DNA of 36,144 bases. Source: Acidobacteriota bacterium (GTDB lineage: Bacteria > Acidobacteriota > Terriglobia > Versatilivoradales > Versatilivoraceae). The notes beneath the pieces were generated by a model that worked only from the letters and a program-made list of their open reading frames with translations, searched no databases and was not told the DNA's origin. Positions 22,470 through 30,432 of the stretch are shown here, piece after piece. A program made the translations under genes and the position numbers. The first letter of the stretch is position 1, and every line of letters begins with the position of its first letter. The stretch spans positions 1 through 36,144 of the forward strand of contig JAJECY010000001.1 of assembly GCA_022821775.1 (NCBI GenBank), written 5' to 3'.

Positions 22470-25223
22470 CTACGGCGGCGTTCCCTGAGCTTCCTCGGCG
22501 GCCTTGAGCCGGCGATATCTTCCGGCCTGTTCCCGGGCTTGCTGCTGGCGTCCCAAACGCCGGTAGGCCCGGACCAGGCCGTAGCGCAGCTTGCTCTCGC
22601 GGGGCGCCAGATGCACGGCCGATTCGAAGTGGCGGGCCGCTTCTTCTGGGTTTCCCTGCGCCAGGGCCAGTTGGCCCAATTGGTAGCGGGGCTCGACCAG
22701 GGAGGCATCCAGGTCGAGGGCTTTCCTGAGCAGAGCGGCTGAACGGGTTCGGGCCGCTTCATCTCCCGAGTCTCCCGCTTTGGCCAGCAGAAGTCCATAC
22801 TCCTGGTAGAAGGAGGCATCCCCGGGGAACTGCCGGATGCCCCGTTCGAAGGTCTCTCCGGCTTGGCGGGTATTGCCTGCCAGCCTCTGCGACACGCCCA
22901 GACCCAGGTGCGCCTTGGCGGAATCGGGATCCAGTTCCAGGGCCCGGGAATAGGACTGTATGGCCTGCCGGGTATAGTCCAGCTTGGCTTGAACGAAACC
23001 CCTGGTTTCAAAGAGGCGAGCGGAAGCCGGGAGCTTCTCGACGCCCCGGTCGAGAGCCTGGAGTGCCAGGTGCCATCGTAGTCGGGGGCCTCTGCTGGCA
23101 TCGAGCCAGTATTCCGAAAATCTTTCGTCTGCGAGAAGCCGGACCAGGTCCAGGTAGTTGGATTCCTCGGTCTGATTCCGGCTTATAGCTCTTTGAAAGG
23201 CTGCCAGGGCCTCCCCCACCTTTTCCTCTCCCTGGTAGCAGTGGCCGAGAAGATTTTGGATCTTGCCGTTTCCCTGCCCATCGGACAGGGTCTCGAGCAG
23301 GGTCTGCCGGCATTCGGCGAACCGGCCGGTGCGGAATTGCACCAGGCCGAGATGGTAGCCGACGGTGACGGGTTGGGGATGACTCGACCCGATGGAGACG
23401 AAGAGCTTCTCGGCGGTTTCGTAGTCCCCCGCATCGCCGGCAATCCGGCCATAGAGCAACCGGGTCTGAGGGTCCACCGATGTCTTCTCGGAAATCTCAG
23501 CCAGGATCCGGCGGGCCTTGTCTCTTTTTCCCTGCTTGTAGTTGTGGCTCAGGACCGCTGCGAGGGCTTGGGGGTCCTGAAGCGGCAGTTCATCGGCCGT
23601 CGTGGGCGGTTCGGGTCCTGCGCCGGGCTCTTCCCTGGCCTCCTCGGCCGCCTTCATGCGGCGAAAGGTCTTCAAGTGGGACCGCGCCTCCTCGCTCCGC
23701 CCCAGGCGGCGATAGGTCCGGGCCAGCAGGTAGTGAACCCTGCTCTGATCGGGACTCAACCTGGCGGCAGTTTCCAGATGGTGGAGCGCCTCGCCGGCTC
23801 GATCTTCCTCCAAGGCCAGCCGACCGAGCTGGTAGTGCGCTACGGGAAGAGAGGCATCCAGCTTGACGGCTTTCTGCAGCAGGGCAACGGCCCGTTTCAG
23901 GGCTCCGTCGTCCCCGGTATCTCCGGTCTTGAGGAGCATCAGGCCATATTCCTGATAGTGGGCTCCATGGTCGGGGAACTTCCGGATACCTCTTTCGAAG
24001 GTGGCGGCGGAATCCTCCCGACTTCCCGCGGTTCGCTGGGCTATGGCCAGCCCCAGGTTGGCTTTGGCCGAGGCGGGATTGATTTCGAGAGCGCGCCGGT
24101 AGGATCGCACGGCATCCTCGCTGTAGAGCATGGCTGTTTCGGCCAGTCCCTTCATTCGATAGAGACGGTCGGAACGAGGGATGCGAGCCACTCCCTCTTC
24201 GGCAATTCGGATCAGGACCCGCCAAATCTGATGCTCAGCCAGCAACTGCACGGCGTTCAGATAGTGGGACTCCTCGGCCGGTTCCAGATCGATGGCCTGC
24301 TCGAAGGAGGCGACGGCGCTCTGCAGCCGGTTCCGGGCTGCATGGCATTGGCCGAGCAGGTTGTATATCGATCCGGAGTGCTGGCCCTTGTCGATGGCCT
24401 CCAGGAGGGTTTGGCGGCTGCGGTCGATCCTGTCGGCCCGAAACTGCATGAGGGCAATCTGGTAGCTCAGGGCCGCGGCGTCGGGATAGGTGGAACGGAT
24501 GGACAGGAAGAGTGTCTCGGCGGTGGCGAAATCTTCGGCATTGGCAGCCGCCGTGGCGCAGGCAAAGACATCGCCGGAGGGCAATGACCGGTTGAGCGCC
24601 ATCGATTCCAACGTAGCCCGGGCCTGTTCCTTCTGGCCCAGGGCGTATTGGGCCCTGGCCAGTGCAGCCACTGCTTCGCCCTGGCCGCGCACCCGTTCCG
24701 GCACCGACTCCAGCAACTCCACCGCACGGGCATATTCTCCGGAATTCACCAGAATCATTCCCAGCAGGAACCGAGTGAGCTGGTCGCCGGGAACTCTGGC
24801 CAGCACCTTCTCCAGATTGGCTTTGGCTTCCGCAAACCGGCGCCGGGACCATTGGGTCAGCGCCAGATTGCGGCGAATGGCCACGTTGTCGGGTGCCAGT
24901 CTCAAGGCCCGACGGTAGTAGCGGCCGGCTTCCTCCATTCTGTTCTGCATTCCCAGAACCTGGCCCAGCCTGGCCAGATAAGCGGGATTGTCGGGGACCA
25001 GGTCCACTGCCCGGCGCAGCTCGGTCTCGGCATTACGAAGGTCTCCGTCCCGAATGAGCCGTGCGGCGTTGGCCAGGTGCATTTCGGCTTGGGCATCCGC
25101 GGGGGATGAGTCAGCGGAAAGGGTTGCTGAGGCTAGGACTAGTGTGAGGGTGAGCGAAACCGCCGCGCCGCGCCAACGCTTTCCGGCGGCCCTGAACCTG
25201 TCGGTTTTGCCGGGACCGGTCAC
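22470..25223 (-). CDS. Secreted/periplasmic TPR protein with large internal duplication
   Basis: A 917-residue protein. An N-terminal export signal (residues 17-37, VSLTLTLVLASATLSA) is followed almost entirely by tetratricopeptide repeats, such as AGRYYRRALRLAPDN and AVRSYRRALEINPAS. Residues about 222-533 and 592-913 are two copies of one roughly 320-residue block. Matching stations include AETLFLSI/AEKLFVSI, RQTLLEAI/RQTLLETL, TFERGIRKFP/TFERGIRQFP, YQEYGLMLLKTGDTGD/YQEYGLLLAKAGDSGD and MKAAEEA/LKAAEEA. A Pro/Glu-rich linker (about 531-550) joins them. The start is GTG at 25223, without a strong ribosome site. TPR proteins scaffold other proteins; placement between an ASPIC/UnbV protein and an Oar-type receptor suggests a shared envelope role. 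Confidence 0.92.
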   Translation of the reverse strand: MTGPGKTDRFRAAGKRWRGAAVSLTLTLVLASATLSADSSPADAQAEMHLANAARLIRDGDLRNAETELRRAVDLVPDNPAYLARLGQVLGMQNRMEEAGRYYRRALRLAPDNVAIRRNLALTQWSRRRFAEAKANLEKVLARVPGDQLTRFLLGMILVNSGEYARAVELLESVPERVRGQGEAVAALARAQYALGQKEQARATLESMALNRSLPSGDVFACATAAANAEDFATAETLFLSIRSTYPDAAALSYQIALMQFRADRIDRSRQTLLEAIDKGQHSGSIYNLLGQCHAARNRLQSAVASFEQAIDLEPAEESHYLNAVQLLAEHQIWRVLIRIAEEGVARIPRSDRLYRMKGLAETAMLYSEDAVRSYRRALEINPASAKANLGLAIAQRTAGSREDSAATFERGIRKFPDHGAHYQEYGLMLLKTGDTGDDGALKRAVALLQKAVKLDASLPVAHYQLGRLALEEDRAGEALHHLETAARLSPDQSRVHYLLARTYRRLGRSEEARSHLKTFRRMKAAEEAREEPGAGPEPPTTADELPLQDPQALAAVLSHNYKQGKRDKARRILAEISEKTSVDPQTRLLYGRIAGDAGDYETAEKLFVSIGSSHPQPVTVGYHLGLVQFRTGRFAECRQTLLETLSDGQGNGKIQNLLGHCYQGEEKVGEALAAFQRAISRNQTEESNYLDLVRLLADERFSEYWLDASRGPRLRWHLALQALDRGVEKLPASARLFETRGFVQAKLDYTRQAIQSYSRALELDPDSAKAHLGLGVSQRLAGNTRQAGETFERGIRQFPGDASFYQEYGLLLAKAGDSGDEAARTRSAALLRKALDLDASLVEPRYQLGQLALAQGNPEEAARHFESAVHLAPRESKLRYGLVRAYRRLGRQQQAREQAGRYRRLKAAEEAQGTPP

Positions 25224-25328
25224 CGGGTCAACCCTGGATTGGAGTTGGGGTAGCAGTCACAAATCCCAGTATAAAAACCCGGTCGATCCGGTGTCAAACG
25301 GCGCCTGAAACACGGGTGTGCCCGGCAA

Positions 25329-25590
25329 GTGGAGAGTGAAGAGTGGAGAGTGAAGAGCTACTTGATCGACACGCGAAGCATCTTGTCGGTCTCCGCGCAG
25401 TCCTTCAAGTAAGTCTGGACCCCGCCCCCCGCGACGGGGCGAATCATCCAAAGGTGAAGAAACAAGGGTTGTTTCGCGCGAGCGCCTTGTGACGTGGCCG
25501 CGCTCTTATAACATCTGTGTCAGGATCAACAAGGTGCTGAACGTGTCGATCACGAGACTCTTCACTCTCCACTAGCCACTCTTCACTGTT
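25329..25590. repeat. Small intergenic element B with imperfect terminal inverted repeats
   Basis: Left arm (25329-25390) and right arm (about 25525-25588) are imperfect inverted repeats of about 55-60 bases. Each has an outer GTGGAGAGTGAAGAG simple-repeat part and an inner TGATCGACACG..AGCA.CTTGT part. Inner parts translate outward to similar peptides: DKMLRVSIK on the left (minus strand) and RINKVLNVSITRLFTLH on the right (plus strand). Element A at 19214-19385 carries a third version. The arrangement looks like a small mobile or formerly mobile unit, with no transposase. Confidence 0.7.
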
Positions 25591-25647
25591 GTTTTAAGCA
25601 GACAACCTCATGATGGCCTGCTCCCGTAACGCTTTACAACACACTAA

Positions 25648-25673
25648 CCACTGACCACTAGCCACTGACCACT
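25648..25673. repeat. 12-bp direct repeat CCACTGACCACT
   Basis: CCACTGACCACT occurs at 25648-25659 and 25662-25673, separated by AG, directly before the 3' end of the TonB-receptor gene. It resembles the simple-repeat edges of elements A and B and may be a further piece of that repeat family. Confidence 0.6.
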
Positions 25674-25677
25674 GTCT

Positions 25678-28600
25678 TCAGAGGCCGATGCGCAGGCGAA
25701 TCTGAATGTTGCGGGCGCCACCCAGGCGAAACTGACCGAAGGCCGGGCTGGTGATGTTGGTCGAGCTCGGGCCTCCGCGGTTGGGGTGGTTCAGGATGTT
25801 GCGTATGTAGGCCTCCAACTGGAAGTAGGGCCCACTCTCGCCGTAGCCGAGATGCCAGCGCTTGAAGGCATTGATGTTGAGGTCCCACACGTAGAACCCT
25901 CGCATCATGCCCCGCGGCGCCGTTCCGAAGCGTCCGTTGGGAGGTACGGCGAAGCAGCCGGCGTTCCACTTGAATTCGGTCTCCCCGCCGACATTGGGAT
26001 TGCAGCCGGGCAGCAGGTCGGGACGGCCGCCGGATCTGCCGACGTTGGCGGTGTCCGCACCGGAGAAGGCCGGCGTGAACCGGGTTCCGTTGCGGTCCCT
26101 CCATTCCGGCGCCAGGGTCCAGCCACCGATGATGTTCTGCAGGAACCGGTTTGCGTTGGAGCCGTACTTCTGGTTCTTGCCGAAGGGTAGCGGATAGACG
26201 GCCACGATCCGGGCCTGATAGGGATTGAACCCGTTCTGATGGCCCTTCTCGTTGGAGCGATCGTAGGGATCCTCGATGAACAGACCCACCGTGGAGCCGA
26301 AAAGGCCGCCCTGGATGTCGTTCAGCGTATTGAGCCGGGCAATCCAGCCTCTCAGGTAGAGTCCGCTGGAGAACTGGCGGGTAACTTCAAACTCGAACCC
26401 GTGGTGGCTGGAGTTGCCTCCCAGGTCCAGCAGGCCCACCGTGCTGAATCCGGGGCCGAAGGGAAACTGGTCGTGACGCTCGGCAAAGGGTATGGGGCCG
26501 GGAGCCGGCCGCTGCAGGTCCCGAATAACCGGCCAGTTGGTGCCCTTGGTGCCCACATAGGACGTTCGCATGGCGAAGCCGTGCCCCAGTTCCTGCTCGA
26601 TGGTGAGGTTCCACTGCTGGTCATAAGGCCAGTCGTTCTTGCGCAGATCGGGGTCCATGGCATAGACCAACTGTCGCCCCAAGGTGCCGGTCAGTTGCGG
26701 AAACCCTCGCAGGGTGGTGAGTTCCGCCGCTCCGTCCACGATCTGGTTGGGGCCGAACTCCTCCACCAACTGGTAGGGCCCCCGAACCCGAGCCGCCAGC
26801 AGGCCGGCCCGGTCGATGCCGAACCCGCCCACCGGGAAGCCGGCGGCCTGAGCCGCATGGGTGGCGTAGGGAACCGAGTAGATGCCGTAGCCGGTACGAA
26901 TCACCGTTCCTTCCCGGGGACGGAAAGCGATGCCGATCCGCGGATCCACCAACACGGACTTGAAGTTGATCAGCTTATCGGGATAGCCGGCCTCGCGGGC
27001 AGTGACCACCGGGATGGGATAACCCGGGACCACCTGGCGCAAGGCTTGATCGCTGGGCACCACCACCTGTCGGTTGGCCAGATCGAAGTTGTACCAGCGG
27101 TCGTCCTTTTCATAGGGGGTGCCGTAGTGCTGGAAGCGGACTCCCAGGTTGAGGGTCAGGTCCGGCCGGATCTTCCAGTCGTCCTGAATGAAGAAGCCGA
27201 ACTCCCATTGCCGTGCTTCGGCTCGGGGGGTGATGGCCTCGATCTTGGTGGTGAAAGGCAGGCCCAGCAAGAGGTCGCCGAAGTCGTAGCCGGTGAAATT
27301 CCCGGTAAAATCCCAGCGGCCGAACTCGTTGGTGTTTCGATCCCCCTCCTTGTGGGGAAACTGGTGACGCAGCTCGATGCCGGTCTTGATGAGGTGGCTG
27401 CCTTTCTGGATGGAGATGGTGTCTCGTATCTGCCACACCGCGGCTTCGGTGAAGTCGATCAGCGGCGAAGTGCCCAAGCCGCCCATGAGGTTGGCGGGTC
27501 CCACGTTGAAGGATGCCGAGGAGGCGCCGGATTGCCGCCCCAGGGTCCGAACCACGAAGCGGGGATTGCCGGAGCCGTTGGGCAGTAGCTTCTCGCGGCC
27601 GCCCAGGTCGGATATGCCCAGCAGATCCAGGTACTGGCGGCCCGGAAAGTCGCCGCTTCTCCACACGCTGCGTTGACGGTTCCAGCCGAAGCTGAACTCG
27701 TTGATCACCTGCGGATTGAAGGTGTGGGCATCCTGCAGGGCGAAGGCGCGACGGTTGTCGTCTCCAAACAGACCCTTGCCGTTGATGAAAGGACTGCCTC
27801 CTCCTTCATCGAACACCCAGCGCTCCCACCAGATGGTCGCGGTCACCCGATTGTCTTGGGTGATCTGGTGGTCGAAACGCATATGGGTGGTGTCGCGTTC
27901 ATTGGCGTTGGAGTCGATGAAGTCGAAGTTGTCGTAGAGTCGATCTCTATGGGCCAACGGCAGAATCCCGCGGGAGGGATCCAGCAGGTTGGCGGCCACC
28001 GGGCTCCACCGCTCCCGGGGGATCATGTCGTTGGGGAAGGGCTGGCCGGTGAAGGGATCGATGATGTTGAAGTCCGGGTTCCCTTGGGTCGTCCGCTGGA
28101 ATCGGGCGAATTCGGACAGGTCCCCCTGGCGCATTTTGGTGGTCGGCAGGATCCAGTTCTGACTCAGGAAGTAGTTGACGTTGCTGGAGGGCTGGTAGTT
28201 CCAGTGAAAGAAGGTCTTGTTCCTGCCGTCGTACACGCGGGGGATGTACACCGGTCCGCTGGCCTCGTAGGAGATGCGCCGATTGGGACGGGAGGGCGGC
28301 CTGGGCCGGCCGTTCTGACTCGGTTGCAGCGCATTGAGTCGGGGATGGTTGAGGTGATAGAAGATCTCCCCGTGAAATTTGTTGGTGCCTCCCCGGCCGA
28401 TGGCCATCACCGTGGTTGAGGTGCGGTACTCGGCGGGGGCATTGAAGGAGGTCTGAATCAGTTCCTGGGTGGTCTCGGTATAGTCCCGGCCCGACCCGCC
28501 GTAGGCGTTGGTGGCCAGACCCATGTGCTCGGTGTTGGTATTGTTGGCGTAGCTGCCGTGCACCTGGCTGCGGGGCTCGTTGCCGGGATTGAGGCCGATG

Positions 28601-29121
28601 GTATAAATCAGGGCGGCATTGGTGTTGAAACCCACCATTTCCGTCATGGCCGTGGTCTGCTTGATGGTGGGCGTGTCGGTGTCGATGACGTAGCCCTCTT
28701 CCTCGACGGTGATGGTGTCGGCCACCTCACCCACCTCCAGCGTGATATCGATTCGCCGGGCCTGTCCGGCGTAGACCACCAGGCCGGAGTTGACGAATTT
28801 CTTGAAGCCCGACAGTTCGACTTCCAGGGTGTAGGACCCCGGCGACAGTCCCCTCAGCTCGAAGTCTCCCACCTCGTTGGTCACGGTGCTGTTGCCCAGT
28901 CCGGTGCTTTCCGAGGTCGCGGTCACGTCTGCGCTGACCACGATCGCCCCGGTGGGATCGGTCACTCTTCCCCGAAACCCGCCATACTCCTGGGCGATCG
29001 CCAGGGGCGCCGCCAGAATAAGAGCGGCCAGGGCGGTCAGCACAACCGACACGCCCGTCGGAGTTGACCGACTGATCCGATGGATCAACCGCAAAGCGAT
29101 CCCTTCAGTTCGCGGAATCAT
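25678..29121 (-). CDS. Oar-type TonB-dependent receptor with N-terminal carboxypeptidase regulatory-like domain
   Basis: A 1147-residue outer-membrane protein. A signal peptide ending near LAIAQEY is followed by a carboxypeptidase-regulatory-like Ig domain (about residues 45-135: FRGRVTDPTGAIV, TNEVGDFELRGLSPGSYTLEV). Then come a plug domain (about 150-270) and a long barrel with strands such as GFEFEVTRQFSSGLYLRGW. The C-terminus is RNIQIRLRIGL. Length and order fit the Oar/OmpA-related TonB receptors that are amplified in Acidobacteriota and probably bind large carbohydrates or peptides. The ATG at 29121 is set by GAGGAGG 4 nt upstream; an in-frame extension to 29217 is disfavoured. A strong promoter with overlapping palindrome lies about 120-150 nt upstream. 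Confidence 0.95.
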   Translation of the reverse strand: MIPRTEGIALRLIHRISRSTPTGVSVVLTALAALILAAPLAIAQEYGGFRGRVTDPTGAIVVSADVTATSESTGLGNSTVTNEVGDFELRGLSPGSYTLEVELSGFKKFVNSGLVVYAGQARRIDITLEVGEVADTITVEEEGYVIDTDTPTIKQTTAMTEMVGFNTNAALIYTIGLNPGNEPRSQVHGSYANNTNTEHMGLATNAYGGSGRDYTETTQELIQTSFNAPAEYRTSTTVMAIGRGGTNKFHGEIFYHLNHPRLNALQPSQNGRPRPPSRPNRRISYEASGPVYIPRVYDGRNKTFFHWNYQPSSNVNYFLSQNWILPTTKMRQGDLSEFARFQRTTQGNPDFNIIDPFTGQPFPNDMIPRERWSPVAANLLDPSRGILPLAHRDRLYDNFDFIDSNANERDTTHMRFDHQITQDNRVTATIWWERWVFDEGGGSPFINGKGLFGDDNRRAFALQDAHTFNPQVINEFSFGWNRQRSVWRSGDFPGRQYLDLLGISDLGGREKLLPNGSGNPRFVVRTLGRQSGASSASFNVGPANLMGGLGTSPLIDFTEAAVWQIRDTISIQKGSHLIKTGIELRHQFPHKEGDRNTNEFGRWDFTGNFTGYDFGDLLLGLPFTTKIEAITPRAEARQWEFGFFIQDDWKIRPDLTLNLGVRFQHYGTPYEKDDRWYNFDLANRQVVVPSDQALRQVVPGYPIPVVTAREAGYPDKLINFKSVLVDPRIGIAFRPREGTVIRTGYGIYSVPYATHAAQAAGFPVGGFGIDRAGLLAARVRGPYQLVEEFGPNQIVDGAAELTTLRGFPQLTGTLGRQLVYAMDPDLRKNDWPYDQQWNLTIEQELGHGFAMRTSYVGTKGTNWPVIRDLQRPAPGPIPFAERHDQFPFGPGFSTVGLLDLGGNSSHHGFEFEVTRQFSSGLYLRGWIARLNTLNDIQGGLFGSTVGLFIEDPYDRSNEKGHQNGFNPYQARIVAVYPLPFGKNQKYGSNANRFLQNIIGGWTLAPEWRDRNGTRFTPAFSGADTANVGRSGGRPDLLPGCNPNVGGETEFKWNAGCFAVPPNGRFGTAPRGMMRGFYVWDLNINAFKRWHLGYGESGPYFQLEAYIRNILNHPNRGGPSSTNITSPAFGQFRLGGARNIQIRLRIGL

Positions 29122-29242
29122 CGTTCCTCCTCGCGCAGCCGGCCCTGGGCTGCGGCATGGATGGACCACCACCAGCTTCAGGAAGGACAAGTCACCTCCT
29201 GACGTCAACGGCGGCAATGTTGTGAGTTGGATACTTGAATTG

Positions 29243-29271
29243 ACTATAAACCCACACGTTTACAATGTAAA
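29243..29271 (-). promoter_or_regulatory. Sigma-70-type promoter of the TonB-receptor gene
   Basis: On the minus strand, -35 TTTACA (29266-29271) and -10 TATAGT (29243-29248) are separated by exactly 17 bases in an A/T-rich island of an otherwise GC-rich window. Transcription would start near 29236, leaving a leader of about 115 nt before the receptor start. Confidence 0.7.
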
Positions 29272-29272
29272 C
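29258..29272. promoter_or_regulatory. Operator-like 7-1-7 palindrome overlapping the -35 box
   Basis: GTTTACAATGTAAAC is a perfect inverted repeat (GTTTACA / TGTAAAC around one central A). It covers the -35 element of the receptor promoter, so a bound protein would block RNA polymerase. Its TACA/TGTA half-sites recall BlaI/MecI operators, though those usually have a two-base centre. The regulator gene is not in this window. Confidence 0.6.
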
Positions 29273-29397
29273 AACAAAAACTATCAACAAACACTATCAG
29301 AGGATTGTGGGTAGAGATCCGGCGCCGACTCCGGAGCTCGGACGGGCCGCGAATGGGTTCAGCTTGATTTTGGGGAGGGAGTGCGTTTCGGGGGGAA

Positions 29398-30162
29398 TCA
29401 GGATTCTTTCTTCAGGCTCATGATGGCGTCGATGAGATTGAGGGGAAGGGGAAAGACCAGGGTGTTGTTCTTCTCGACGCCGATTTCCGTCAGGGTCTGG
29501 AGGTAGCGGAGTTGAAGCGCCACCGGCTGGCGGGACACCACCCGGGCCGCGTCGGCCAGCTTGGCGGCGGCCTGAAACTCACCGTCGGCGTGAATGATCT
29601 TGGCGCGCTTTTCCCGCTCCGCCTCGGCCTGTTTGGCCATGGCCCGCTGCATCTCCTGCGGCAGGTCCACCGCCTTGACTTCCACCAGGGAAACCTTGAT
29701 TCCCCAGGGGTCGGTTTGCTTGTCCAGGATCGCCTGGAGCTTCATATTGAGGGTCTCCCGTTTGCTGAGCAGGTCGTCCAGCATGACCTCGCCCAGCACG
29801 GAACGCAGGGTGGTCTGGGAGAGCTGGGAGGTGGCGTAGAGAAAGTTCTCAACCTCGACCACCGACCTGATGGCGTTGAGCACGCGGAAGTAGACCACGG
29901 CATTGACCTTCACCGAGACGTTGTCGCTGGTAATAATGTCCTGGGTGGGCACGTCCAGCGCCACGGTTCGCAGGGATACCCGAACCATGCGATCGATGGG
30001 CCAGAAGACGAAGATCAGGCCAGGGCCCTTGGGTTTCGACAGCAGGCGTCCCAGTCTGAAGATGACCCCTCGTTCATATTCCCTCAGAACATTGATCGAG
30101 TTGATCAACCACAGGACAACCACCAGAATAAAGAAAACGGTGACAGGATTGACGCCCCACAT
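29398..30162 (-). CDS. SPFH/band-7 (stomatin-like, slipin) membrane protein
   Basis: A 254-residue protein with one N-terminal membrane segment ([19 protein letters not shown], residues 8-26). Directly after it comes the SPFH/PHB domain ([25 protein letters not shown] through [12 protein letters not shown]), then a helical, Ala/Glu/Lys-rich coiled-coil stretch ([19 protein letters not shown]) and the conserved end [14 protein letters not shown]. Slipins oligomerise into membrane microdomain scaffolds and often pair with NfeD proteases; no NfeD gene is adjacent. The ATG at 30162 has GGAGGGGG about 4 nt upstream. It is divergent from the glutamate dehydrogenase gene, and their promoters share 30163-30432. 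Confidence 0.95.
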   Translation of the reverse strand: MWGVNPVTVFFILVVVLWLINSINVLREYERGVIFRLGRLLSKPKGPGLIFVFWPIDRMVRVSLRTVALDVPTQDIITSDNVSVKVNAVVYFRVLNAIRSVVEVENFLYATSQLSQTTLRSVLGEVMLDDLLSKRETLNMKLQAILDKQTDPWGIKVSLVEVKAVDLPQEMQRAMAKQAEAEREKRAKIIHADGEFQAAAKLADAARVVSRQPVALQLRYLQTLTEIGVEKNNTLVFPLPLNLIDAIMSLKKES

Positions 30163-30432
30163 GAGTCCCCCTCCGGTTCAACGCCATGGTTGGCTCCAGT
30201 GTATCTCAATCGATCTCGAAAGGCGATGGGATTGCAGGCGAGGGCTTCCGGCCGGGGACGGCGGAGGGTTTCCCCTCGGCCCTCGCCAGAACGAACCGGA
30301 ACGCCGGCGAAACCCACAGGGGGCGGTAGATTTATGCGGGGGGAGTTCTTGGCCTCCCCATGCGTAGCAAACCGCGGAAGACGGATTGCATCCCTATGAT
30401 CGAATGGCTGGTTCATGAAAGGAGGAATCTCC

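Larger units (their letters stand above)
25224..25677. other. Gap between TPR and TonB-receptor genes, made largely of repeats
   Basis: It contains element B (25329-25590) and a 12-bp direct repeat. No gene with recognisable domains is present. Only a 29-codon minus-strand frame (about 25361-25450) ending in ETDKMLRVSIK shows coding character; it is treated as a remnant. This gap would hold the promoter of the TPR gene, which I could not identify. Confidence 0.5.

Noticed and set aside
23193-24587. 464-residue plus-strand open frame
   Set aside because: Antisense to the TPR protein; no domain.
19214-25590. CRISPR array reading of the GTGGAGAGTGAAGAG repeats
   Set aside because: Repeats are contiguous or inverted, without unique spacers of regular length, and there are no cas genes.
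26239-27588. 449-residue plus-strand open frame
   Set aside because: Antisense to the TonB-receptor barrel; shadow composition.
30262-30282. Short GAGGG/CCCTC hairpin between slipin and glutamate dehydrogenase genes
   Set aside because: Only a 5-bp stem, no T-run, and it lies between divergent genes where no terminator is expected.
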